Source of the DNA: Ferruginibacter sp.
GTDB taxonomy: Bacteria; Bacteroidota; Bacteroidia; Chitinophagales; Chitinophagaceae
DNA length: 12,040 bases
Reading direction: 5' to 3'
NCBI GenBank assembly: GCA_025362765.1
Contig: JANYFI010000820.1
Coordinates: 1 to 12,040, forward strand
Part shown: piece by piece, positions 1 to 5,997 of the stretch
Layout: every line of letters starts with the position of its first letter
How positions within the stretch are numbered: the first letter of the stretch is position 1
Translations under genes and position numbers: made by a program
The notes under the pieces: generated by a model
Databases searched by the model: none
Told to the model about the DNA's origin: nothing
Seen by the model: the letters and a program-made list of their open reading frames with translations, nothing else

Positions 1-671
1 CTCGTTTCATCGAGTAACGGTAAGTTATCGGGATTATGACTTAACAAAAACATGTCCAGGTCACCATCGCGGTCAAAATCAAAAAAATAAGCCTGGGTAC
101 TGTAACCAGTATCCGCAACACCAAATTGTGCAGCCTGTTCGGCAAATTTTGGACTTCCGCTGGCATCATTGCCGGTGTTTATAAATAACTGATTCGCTCT
201 TTTTGCAGATGGCATTTTACCGGAGTAGCAAACATAGATATCCGTTTTACCATCACCATTTACATCCGCCATTGTTACACCGGTTTTCCATGGGCCGGGC
301 CTTGACTGCGCATTGGCAGCAACTGTAATATCCTGAAACTGCATACCTCCCTTATTGAGGTATAATTTATTATCGCTAAGGTTACTCGAAAAATAAATAT
401 CCTGCAAACCATCATTATTCAAATCACCAACAGCAACACCGCCTCCATTGTAAAAATATTCGTACAGCAATACGTTGGTGTTTAAACCTTCTGTAAGCGA
501 ATTGCTGAAATCAACATGCGTAGTGGTTGGAGGTAATAAAGTAAAAAGATGCGCCGAGTCTGAAGCTGCAATTGTTGCTGTACTTTCAGTTGTAGTTTCA
601 TTATTATGGCAGGCACTTATCAGCAATGTGAGCGATGCAATAATACAGTATAGGAAAATATTTTTGTTCAA
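1..671 (-). CDS. FG-GAP/VCBS-repeat surface lipoprotein, N-terminal 223 residues (partial)
   Basis: The minus-strand frame is open from a TTG at 669-671 to the window edge, so the C-terminal part is missing. The first 21 residues form a lipoprotein signal: a hydrophobic stretch ending in LLISAC, with Cys21 as the lipidation site. Three Asp-rich calcium-binding type repeats follow: DLNNDGLQD (83-91), DVNGDGKTD (136-144) and DFDRDGDLD (198-206). This pattern and spacing are typical of FG-GAP/VCBS beta-propeller proteins, including the large CRTAC1/ASPIC-like lipoproteins common in Bacteroidota. Such proteins are probably exposed at the cell surface, and their substrates are mostly unknown. No ATG is available in frame: an in-frame TAA lies five codons upstream of the TTG (ATA, CTA, GTC and CAA between), so the TTG start is the best choice but not certain. 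The gene diverges from the Rrf2 remnant at 789 and has no evident link to the nos genes. Confidence 0.85.
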   Translation of the reverse strand, partial: MNKNIFLYCIIASLTLLISACHNNETTTESTATIAASDSAHLFTLLPPTTTHVDFSNSLTEGLNTNVLLYEYFYNGGGVAVGDLNNDGLQDIYFSSNLSDNKLYLNKGGMQFQDITVAANAQSRPGPWKTGVTMADVNGDGKTDIYVCYSGKMPSAKRANQLFINTGNDASGSPKFAEQAAQFGVADTGYSTQAYFFDFDRDGDLDMFLLSHNPDNLPLLDET

Positions 672-715
672 TTGGACTAGTATTTAAATTTAAAAAATCA
701 GGATAACCATAGCTT

Positions 716-723
716 CAAAAGTA
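716..723 (-). promoter_or_regulatory. Candidate Bacteroidota -7 element for the FG-GAP lipoprotein gene
   Basis: Read on the minus strand this is TACTTTTG, a perfect match to the Bacteroidota -7 consensus TAnnTTTG. It lies 45 nt upstream of the TTG start at 671. I see no matching -33 TTG at the usual spacing, so the promoter would be weak or activator-dependent. Confidence 0.35.
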
Positions 724-788
724 GTTTTTATTTCGGACTATGCAGTGATAAAGAAGTCGAAAATTGAAGGTTGATAAAAATTTATTAA

Positions 789-1064
789 TTGCAAAAACAG
801 GTTGGTTTTTTTATTGAAGATTACCAGATGGATACGCCTATCATTAATATTGTACATGCTGTTGATGGCTTACAAATATTCACTGCCTGCGGCTTTGGGT
901 TAAGGCGATGCTCAAACGGCCACCCCTGCGCTTTTCATGATACCTATGCTGTGTTAAGGAATACCATGAAAAAAACTTTTGAAAAAACAACGGTTAGAAA
1001 ACTGGCCAAAAATATAGAAGACGGCACACACTTTTTGTCAAGCATCGAAATAAATAAAACGTGA
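789..1064 (+). pseudogene. 5'-truncated Rrf2-family Fe-S regulator (C-terminal half only)
   Basis: The 91-residue frame matches the second half of an Rrf2-family regulator (IscR/NsrR type). GFFIE and the IINIVHAVDG dimerisation helix come first. Then come three cysteines, C34, C41 and C47 (CX6CX5C, in ACGFGLRRC...PC), which are the usual [2Fe-2S] or [4Fe-4S] ligands, followed by FHDTYAVLRN and the closing helix. A full family member is about 140-150 residues. The roughly 60-residue winged-helix DNA-binding domain is absent, an in-frame TAA (786-788) sits directly before the TTG at 789, and I found no HTH in the other frames upstream. The stop overlaps the ferredoxin start by 4 nt (GTGA), so the two were or are translationally coupled. 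The product could be a dead remnant or a DNA-binding-deficient Fe-S protein that modulates another regulator. Family assignment is firm; functional state is inference. Confidence 0.7.
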
Positions 1065-1408
1065 GCACAGAAAGAAATAGCATTAAAGTTACTGTTGAGT
1101 ATAACAATGAGCTGCATATTTTAGAAACCTACCCGTATGCCTACAGAAGCTTAATGCACTTTATTTTTGACAACATATTTATTGAAGATTTTGGCGACTG
1201 CAGGGGAATGGGCCGTTGTGGCACCTGCCTGGTAGAAATAGTAAACCTGCAATGCACCGATGATGACTATGAACGGAATGAATTAACTACATTGGGCAGA
1301 CTTGGATATATAACACCCAACACAAGGCTTGCCTGCCAGATGTTGGTTGATGAAAGGATCAATAATCTGCATTGCAGGGTGCTATTACCAGAGTCTTTAG
1401 GGTTTTAG
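1061..1408 (+). CDS. [2Fe-2S] ferredoxin, adrenodoxin/Isc-like
   Basis: This 115-residue protein has the cluster-binding pattern C47-X5-C53-X2-C56-X35-C92, in DCRGMGRCGTC followed later by RLACQM. CX5CX2C is the spacing of adrenodoxin/Isc-type (vertebrate/bacterial) ferredoxins rather than the plant type (CX4CX2C). No signal peptide is seen, so it is a cytoplasmic one-electron carrier. Two further cysteines (C65, C105) are not part of the motif. The start is GTG at 1061, overlapping the stop of the Rrf2 remnant. No in-frame ATG occurs early enough, because the first internal Met (residue 32) would delete the first beta strands. Rrf2 regulators commonly sit beside Fe-S genes, and the coupling suggests that the regulator once controlled this ferredoxin. 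The redox partner cannot be read from the sequence. Confidence 0.85.
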   Translation: MSTERNSIKVTVEYNNELHILETYPYAYRSLMHFIFDNIFIEDFGDCRGMGRCGTCLVEIVNLQCTDDDYERNELTTLGRLGYITPNTRLACQMLVDERINNLHCRVLLPESLGF

Positions 1409-1477
1409 CTATACCAAATTGATTACAGCAATTGATTTATACTGGCGCGAAAACTTTAACAAATATTAACCCAAAAC

Positions 1478-1504
1478 AACAAATTTATTTGGATGAAATT
1501 TGTT
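1478..1504. repeat. Perfect 9-bp inverted repeat with 9-nt loop
   Basis: AACAAATTT (1478-1486) and AAATTTGTT (1496-1504) are exact reverse complements around a 9-nt loop. No T-run follows on either strand, so it is not a classical intrinsic terminator. It lies 70 nt after the ferredoxin stop and could be an RNA 3'-end structure or a protein-binding site. Confidence 0.4.
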
Positions 1505-1558
1505 AAGTTTGCAACACATGATTAATAACAGTATCAATATCGTTCAGTCACTTAATAA

Positions 1559-1575
1559 CAGGTACACAGTACCTG
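1559..1575. repeat. Perfect 7-bp inverted repeat with 3-nt spacer
   Basis: CAGGTAC-ACA-GTACCTG is a perfect 17-nt inverted repeat inside the gap between the ferredoxin and the next gene. It could form a tight hairpin or a dyad operator. No neighbouring promoter element supports one reading over the other. Confidence 0.4.
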
Positions 1576-1852
1576 CCTTGAGGGCATTTGATATCTGTTC
1601 ATTTACAGAGTTTTTCCCGTTCTGTAAAAAATTGTATTACTTCTCCAATTTCAAGGACTTTAATACTTTTACCCAAGCCTGATTTTCTTCTAGGTTTGGG
1701 ATATTCTTCCTTTGTTATTTCCATTAATTTATAATGACTGGTGCGTTGGCGTGTCTTAAATTCATTTTGAATTCGGACGAGTAGTGGCTTTTATGGTAGT
1801 ATCTTTCAATGCAGGGTAGTCATTGCATCTCTCCACTTTTAAATTCGCAAAA

Positions 1853-2380
1853 ATGTCGACTATTGCATTTTCATTAATTATAGTACTCTTCGTTGTATTT
1901 CTTTTTATTGGGTTTATTTACATCAATAATAAAGAGAAGAGGAGAACTGCAGGTTTATTGTTGTCTCAGTTAAGCAAATCAGGAATAGAAAATAACTTGT
2001 CTTTTTCCAGCCAGGAATTATTAAATGGTTCTATGCTCGGTCTGGATGCAATAAAAATGAAACTATTGATTTTGCAACCCGATGGCGAAGATGCCTACGG
2101 ATGGAATATAATTGACCTGGAAATGGTAAAGCATTGTGTTGTAAAAAAAATTTATGAACCATTTTATGAAGGCAATTCCAGGGAGAAAAGAAATGAAAAT
2201 TACCTGGATAAAATTGTGTTGCATTTTGAATTTTCGGATAACAGCGCATCCAAAGAAGTGGATTTCTACAGGCATATCACCAATAACATTTATGAAATGC
2301 AGCACCTGGAACAGAAGGCCAAAAAATGGGAATTAATCCTTATGCAAATGATGGGAAATAAAATGAAACAGAGAGCATAA
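1853..2380 (+). CDS. Single-pass membrane protein of unknown function (175 aa)
   Basis: I do not recognise a named family. The protein starts MSTIAFSLII with one strongly hydrophobic segment at about residues 5-24 and a positively charged flank (NNKEKRR), giving an N-terminal membrane anchor and a mostly cytoplasmic body. The body alternates hydrophobic strands (KLLILQPD, WNIIDLEMVKHCVV, KIVLHFEFSD, EVDFYRHI) and ends in an amphipathic charged helix (MQHLEQKAKKWELI). That layout resembles a PH-like or GRAM-like fold, which is inference from the pattern only. An in-frame TTG at 1823 would add ten residues (MHLSTFKFAK). I prefer the ATG at 1853 because it begins the hydrophobic anchor cleanly. 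The gene lies 472 nt after the ferredoxin gene's ATG-proximal block and 115 nt before the next small membrane protein. Confidence 0.7.
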   Translation: MSTIAFSLIIVLFVVFLFIGFIYINNKEKRRTAGLLLSQLSKSGIENNLSFSSQELLNGSMLGLDAIKMKLLILQPDGEDAYGWNIIDLEMVKHCVVKKIYEPFYEGNSREKRNENYLDKIVLHFEFSDNSASKEVDFYRHITNNIYEMQHLEQKAKKWELILMQMMGNKMKQRA

Positions 2381-2495
2381 ATTCCAAATTATTGCTTTCC
2401 CTTGCCGGCTAAAAAGCGGTTGTAATCCATGTGTCTTACTCTTAACAAGGTTTTCGATATAACGGGCAATTTTAATATTCTTTAAATAAATTAGC

Positions 2496-2693
2496 ATGAT
2501 ACCAAATCGAAAAAATATTTCCCGTAACGGGATGATTTTATCAGTGATTGTATTGATAAACGCAGTGATACTTGAACATGCATTTACAATAAATGAGCGA
2601 TGGTACTGGGCGTTAATTTTCACATTACCCCTATTTGCAGCTGCTGTTTTTTTTAATAAAAATAAAAGGAAAATACTTAGCAGAAGTGTTTGA
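2496..2693 (+). CDS. Small two-helix membrane protein (65 aa)
   Basis: This 65-residue frame starts with ATG (MIPNRKNISRNG), followed by hydrophobic segments at about 13-30 and 37-53 and a basic tail (NKNKRKILSRSV). Charge distribution places both ends in the cytoplasm, with a short external turn (ERWYW) between the helices. No family is recognised. A 96-residue minus-strand frame overlaps it, but the clean membrane topology with positive-inside flanks favours the plus-strand gene. Its position just upstream of the GreA/Rnk-like, baeRF and HPF genes raises the possibility that it belongs to the same stress-related group. The 126-nt gap to the next gene leaves this open. Confidence 0.55.
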   Translation: MIPNRKNISRNGMILSVIVLINAVILEHAFTINERWYWALIFTLPLFAAAVFFNKNKRKILSRSV

Positions 2694-2703
2694 TTTTTAT
2701 CGG
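2690..2703. promoter_or_regulatory. Weak FNR/Crp-type half-conserved box
   Basis: TTGAT-TTTT-ATCGG matches the FNR/FixK-type consensus TTGAT-N4-ATCAA at eight of ten specified positions. It overlaps the stop codon of the 65-aa gene and lies 116 nt upstream of the GreA/Rnk-like start. No good TAnnTTTG element sits at the expected distance (only TATTTTAT at 2722-2729), so this remains a weak candidate. Confidence 0.2.
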
Positions 2704-2819
2704 CATTACCATCAACACAGGTATTTTATTTAACAGAAATCAGTGAGTAGATTAAAGGAGAACAATTGAATCTGCCTCAAAAAGAAACATCTATTTATCA
2801 ATATTAAATTAACAATGTC

Positions 2820-3221
2820 ATGCAAAAGTTAAACAAACAACTTATCCTGAGAAAAGATGATTATAATTTATTGGTATCCTACCTGAAAAGCGGACAAAAC
2901 AAATCAATGTTTAATCCGCAGAATGTAAAAGAACTTCAAACAGAATTAAAAAAGGCAAGACTCGTTGACGAGAATGATTTTCCACTTGACGTTGTAAGGC
3001 TTAATTCAAAAGTAAAAATAAAAACAGAAGGTAAACAGGATTTATTAGAACTCATGTTAGTTATGCCTGATAAAGCAGATATAAAACAACGGAAAATTTC
3101 CATTATGGCGCCAATAGGTACAGCGTTGCTGGGTTTCAGGCAGGGTCAGGTAGTTAAGTGGCAGGTACCATCCGGCAAAAAAAAATTCACCATTATAGAA
3201 GTGGCAAACCTGCATGATTAA
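2820..3221 (+). CDS. GreA/GreB-family C-terminal-domain protein, Rnk-like
   Basis: The 133-residue protein ends in a GreA/GreB/Rnk C-terminal FKBP-like domain. It shows DVVRLNSKVKIK (58-68), ELMLVMPDKAD (77-87), ISIMAPIGTALLG (93-105) and GQVVKWQVPSGKKKFTIIEV (109-128), matching the strand pattern and the PxGxALLG core motif of the family. The N-terminal 55 residues are helical but far shorter than the GreA coiled coil (GreA is about 158 aa). Length and layout therefore fit Rnk or the short Bacteroidota relatives, which bind RNA polymerase near the secondary channel but are not assured to stimulate transcript cleavage. The ATG at 2820 is preferred; an overlapping ATG at 2815 is out of frame and soon stops. 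It lies 84 nt upstream of the baeRF gene on the same strand. Confidence 0.8.
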   Translation: MQKLNKQLILRKDDYNLLVSYLKSGQNKSMFNPQNVKELQTELKKARLVDENDFPLDVVRLNSKVKIKTEGKQDLLELMLVMPDKADIKQRKISIMAPIGTALLGFRQGQVVKWQVPSGKKKFTIIEVANLHD

Positions 3222-3305
3222 TATGTTGAATTCATAATCAGGTAAGTCACTTTTTTTACCACACAATAAACAGGTCTTATTTGTTCAACCAAAAAATAGA
3301 TAATT

Positions 3306-4364
3306 ATGCAAACTTTATTGCCAGAATATAAATTCGCTAACACGGCAAAAGTCAACATAACTAATGCAGGCAATAGCATTCCTTCTGTTGGTTTAACTAT
3401 TCCTTTCCAGCCGTGCACGGAGGATGCTATAACTATTCAAATGCGGTTACGGTCTGCAGCAATCGCTGTTCAGGCAAGGATGAAAGATAGTTATGATGAA
3501 GCGTGTATAAATAATGTGCTTGCACGTGTAGAAAAATTATTCAGTACGCTGAATTACAATTCTTATTGCAAAAGTATATCACTCATTTTAACAACGGCCG
3601 AAGAAAAAGTAATCTATTTAAATTATCCTGTTAAACCCGTTGCTTATGTAAGTGAACATGTTTCGTTGCTGCATGTAGCCGCCAATACAGACAGGCAACC
3701 TGAATTCTATTTCCTTTTTTTTAGAGAGAGCAATGCAACGCTGTATGAATACCATCATAATAGGCTTCACCGGGTTTATATAAAAAGCCAGCCCCTCTGT
3801 TTAGATGGAAAAGTGGATGATGCCGGTCTGTTTAAGCAGGTTGCTCAAACTATACATTTATTGAACAGAAAAGAGGAGAAGCCGGTTTTTGTTGCTGGAA
3901 GCCCGAATGTAGTTGAGTCATTTTCCAATACCTCTTACTTTACAAATATTTTTTTTACACTGCTATACGAGGTGGCTCCATTTTGCGAATCGGTAAGAAA
4001 CGCTCTTGCAAAAGAAGTTTCAAATCGGTGGGAGTACTGGCAGGCAAAATTTGTTGCGGGAAGAATAGCAATTGCGCAAAAAGCAGGCTGTCTTATATCT
4101 AATGTAGAAGCGGTATTAAAAGCATTGAGTCATAGTGCAGACGGATGGTTACTGCTGGATAAAAATTTAAAACGGCAATTATATAAATCAGGTAGGGTAA
4201 ATGCACTTTTTTACAAATCAGACGAAATGAAAAACCAGATAGAACGGTTTTTAAAAAGGGGCAATAGCATCGGAATTACGGAAGCCGGGTTCTTAAAAAA
4301 CTTTGGTGGCATTATATTGCTGCAAAGTAATAACTGCTCGTTTTATTCTACCACAATCATATAA
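3306..4364 (+). CDS. baeRF-family protein (bacterial archaeo-eukaryotic release-factor-like)
   Basis: The 352-residue soluble protein fits the baeRF superfamily (baeRF3-like). It opens with a PSVGLTIPFQP segment (26-36), followed by a helical region counting residues on the open frame (IQMRLRSAAIAVQARM, VLARVEKLFS). Then come an IYLNYPVKPVAYVSEHVSLL segment (103-122) and a strand of the FYFLFFRESNATLYEY type (134-149). The C-terminal half reads like the eRF1 domain 2/3-like region (VFVAGSPNVVESF, NVEAVLKALSHSADGWLLLD, GGIILLQ). I see no GGQ peptidyl-hydrolysis motif, so it is unlikely to terminate translation. Family members, including the mycobacterial Rv2629 group, have been linked to ribosome hibernation. 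The HPF gene begins only 19 nt downstream, which supports a shared ribosome-inactivation role. Family call moderately sure; role inferred. Confidence 0.7.
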   Translation: MQTLLPEYKFANTAKVNITNAGNSIPSVGLTIPFQPCTEDAITIQMRLRSAAIAVQARMKDSYDEACINNVLARVEKLFSTLNYNSYCKSISLILTTAEEKVIYLNYPVKPVAYVSEHVSLLHVAANTDRQPEFYFLFFRESNATLYEYHHNRLHRVYIKSQPLCLDGKVDDAGLFKQVAQTIHLLNRKEEKPVFVAGSPNVVESFSNTSYFTNIFFTLLYEVAPFCESVRNALAKEVSNRWEYWQAKFVAGRIAIAQKAGCLISNVEAVLKALSHSADGWLLLDKNLKRQLYKSGRVNALFYKSDEMKNQIERFLKRGNSIGITEAGFLKNFGGIILLQSNNCSFYSTTII

Positions 4365-4383
4365 ATAATAAAAACTCAAAAAC

Positions 4384-4713
4384 ATGAAAATTAAAATTAA
4401 GTCATTGCATTTTACTCCAAAGCAACTGCTACTGGATTTTGTAAATAAAAAAGTGGGTAAACTCTCTCAATTTTATGAAAGAATAATCGTAGGCGAGGTA
4501 TCATTATCTACCGAAAAATCAGATAAAAATGAAAACAAGCTATGTGATATACGATTGATCATTCCTGGAAATGATCTGCTGGCCAGTACCCAATGCAAAA
4601 CATTTGAAGAGGCAATTGACCGCTCTGTAAATGTGTTGAAAAAGCAAATAGAGAAGAAAAAAAATAAAAGTATTGGCTATAAAATAGACAAGATGATTTT
4701 AATGCCGCAGTAA
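4384..4713 (+). CDS. hpf: Short ribosome hibernation-promoting factor (HPF/RaiA family)
   Basis: The 109-residue protein has the beta-alpha-beta-beta-beta-alpha layout of HPF/RaiA. It begins MKIKIKSLHFTPKQLLLDFV, then VNKKVGKLSQFYERI (20-34), VGEVSLSTEK (36-45), KLCDIRLIIPGNDLLASTQ (52-70) and the second helix FEEAIDRSVNVLKKQIEKKK (74-93). The basic helix faces and KK-rich segment are those that contact 16S rRNA near the A/P sites. It lacks the C-terminal dimerisation domain of long HPF, so it is the short form and would need another factor to dimerise ribosomes or would act as a RaiA-like blocker. The ATG at 4384 is clear. It follows the baeRF gene by 19 nt and converges with the membrane-protein gene on the other strand. 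Confidence 0.88.
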   Translation: MKIKIKSLHFTPKQLLLDFVNKKVGKLSQFYERIIVGEVSLSTEKSDKNENKLCDIRLIIPGNDLLASTQCKTFEEAIDRSVNVLKKQIEKKKNKSIGYKIDKMILMPQ

Positions 4714-4733
4714 CGGACGGCTTATCGCAATTC

Positions 4734-4758
4734 AAAAAAATGTTATTGGTGAGCAATA
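4734..4758 (-). terminator. Possible intrinsic terminator after the His-rich membrane protein gene
   Basis: On the minus strand TATTG-CTCAC-CAATA (4758-4744) is a 5-bp stem, followed after three bases by a run of seven T (4740-4734). The stem overlaps the stop codon. It is short, but lies in the 29-nt gap between two convergent genes, where a terminator is expected. Confidence 0.35.
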
Positions 4759-5966
4759 CCTTTTCGCATGCTTGCAACAATTACAATGGCTCCCAGAAAC
4801 AGCACGATGGCGGCAGTAAACAACAATTCATTTATATAAGGAATGGCATTATAGCTAAAGTCGAATATACCCTGCAACATCAGCAGTAATTCGTTTAGTA
4901 TAATACCCGCCACGAATATTTGTATGCCTGTTTTTAGTTGCGGGGTAATTGGGATTAAATTAAAAGAAAGTGCATAACCGATGATAAATAAACTTGTTAC
5001 TGCCAGCAGCACAAGATGCAGATAACCAATTACAATTGGGCGGAAACCATAAGACAATTTGCTAAGTGCCGGAAATACGGAACCTGCCTGCAGCAATAAT
5101 TTCATTGTAAAAGCAATAGTAACAAGTAACAGGATTTTTTTGCCGAAAGTAGAAATAGACGTCGTAAATAAAACACGAACCTTTTGTACTTCTTTTACCA
5201 ATACCCACCAGCCAGCCAACTGGGCCAGCGCAGCCGCTACAATGAGTAAGTACAATGCTAAAGGGATGGGCAACCACAGGGCTGATAAAAAATAAGCGGG
5301 CCCACATGCGAGGCAAAACAACAGAAACGATGTCTTTAATTTTTTAAACGATGCGCCAATAAATTCCAGCCTGGCCACAAAAAGTCCCATGCCGGCAAAC
5401 ATAAACCACCCATTGTACTGGAAGTGTAGAAAAAAATAAATGGCAGCCAGGTACCAGTTTTGTTGGGGTATTTTATTTGCCATCATAAAAGCAAGGGTAA
5501 ATGCACCGGCTGAAGAAATGATACTAAATATCAGTGATACCTTTATCCACCAGTTACTTACTTTTTTTTGCTTTAAAGCAGTTAAATCTTTCCAATAGTA
5601 AACGGCAAAAAAGTAGGATACAAAAATTGAAAGGGTAGAAAAAATAATGGAAATGGCGCCGTATCCCTGGAATATAAAACTTATCAGCATGCCGTATGCC
5701 GTTACCAGGTTTGCATACAACAGCCATCTGTATTTTTTATAAACGTCTTTACCAGATTGATTGGCCAGGTGATGTATGAGTAACACCATTAATGATTGGG
5801 TGATCCATCCTGAAAAGGCGAAATGAGAATGGCTGTGCAGTAAATATTTTTGTTCAACAAATGGAAGGTAGAAAGCAATCTTATAGCGAAGTACAACACC
5901 CAATGTGGCTACCAGCACTAAATTTAAAAAAGAAATTGTAAGCCACTTGCGAAGGAAATTACTCAT
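4743..5966 (-). CDS. Polytopic His-containing membrane protein, heme-copper-oxidase-I/NnrS-like
   Basis: The 407-residue protein is almost entirely hydrophobic, with about 12 predicted membrane helices (for example 12-30, 50-68, 84-101, 105-123, 143-163, 173-197, 213-255, 277-293, 312-332, 347-366, 381-400). Histidines lie at helix ends or inside helices: H44, H46 and H48 in LLHSHSHFAFSGW, H65-H66, H181 in FLHFQYNGWFMF and H317 in GYLHLVLL. The HxHxHF...GW and HFQYNGW patterns recall heme- or copper-binding helices of heme-copper oxidase subunit I and the NO-related NnrS family. The His-His CuB pair and HxH motif of a full catalytic oxidase or NO reductase are not evident, so catalysis is unlikely. 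It starts 31 nt after the Crp/Fnr gene on the same strand, so the two probably form an operon. A role in NO or metal/heme handling is inference. Confidence 0.6.
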   Translation of the reverse strand: MSNFLRKWLTISFLNLVLVATLGVVLRYKIAFYLPFVEQKYLLHSHSHFAFSGWITQSLMVLLIHHLANQSGKDVYKKYRWLLYANLVTAYGMLISFIFQGYGAISIIFSTLSIFVSYFFAVYYWKDLTALKQKKVSNWWIKVSLIFSIISSAGAFTLAFMMANKIPQQNWYLAAIYFFLHFQYNGWFMFAGMGLFVARLEFIGASFKKLKTSFLLFCLACGPAYFLSALWLPIPLALYLLIVAAALAQLAGWWVLVKEVQKVRVLFTTSISTFGKKILLLVTIAFTMKLLLQAGSVFPALSKLSYGFRPIVIGYLHLVLLAVTSLFIIGYALSFNLIPITPQLKTGIQIFVAGIILNELLLMLQGIFDFSYNAIPYINELLFTAAIVLFLGAIVIVASMRKGIAHQ

Positions 5967-5997
5967 GAATTTTTTTACAAAATAATTGCAAAGAAAT

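Larger units (their letters stand above)
1409..1852. other. 444-nt gap with inverted repeats and a broken minus-strand frame
   Basis: No convincing intact gene is seen. Two perfect inverted repeats lie at 1478-1504 and 1559-1575. On the minus strand a 41-codon frame (1724 down to 1599) begins MEITKEEYPKPRRK and continues GLGKSIKVLEIGEVIQFFTE. It is open upstream without a start codon, back to about 1790, reading EFKTRQRTSHYKL just before the ATG. It can also be continued by a frame change after about 1610 into NEQISNALKAGTVYLLLSD, ending at 1544. The composition is protein-like, so this may be a decayed small gene. The plus-strand frame at 1500-1682 starts with TTG, has no family resemblance and is probably not real. 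Confidence 0.4.

Noticed and set aside
475..687. 70-codon plus-strand frame
   Set aside because: Antisense to the signal peptide and first repeats of the FG-GAP lipoprotein, whose lipobox and Asp-rich motifs are unmistakable.
1347..1362. TTGAT-N6-ATCAA dyad
   Set aside because: Half-sites fit an FNR box but the spacing is 6 rather than 4, and it lies inside the ferredoxin coding sequence.
1500..1682. 60-codon plus-strand frame starting with TTG
   Set aside because: No family resemblance, starts inside an inverted repeat, rich in Phe/Asn/Ser as expected of chance AT-rich frames, and opposite a more protein-like minus-strand frame.
2333..2623. 96-codon minus-strand frame
   Set aside because: Overlaps the end of the 175-aa gene and most of the 65-aa membrane protein; no recognisable domain and no promoter.
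2754..2807. AAAGGAG followed by a 13-codon TTG-initiated leader frame upstream of the GreA/Rnk-like gene
   Set aside because: Shine-Dalgarno sequences carry little weight in Bacteroidota, the peptide shows no regulatory codon run, and no attenuator hairpin follows.
3057..3418. Minus-strand frames around the GreA/Rnk-baeRF gap
   Set aside because: They run antisense to two recognised genes and have no domain features.
5059..5316. Frames within the His-rich membrane protein gene on both strands
   Set aside because: Shadows of a 407-codon membrane-protein frame with clear helix periodicity.
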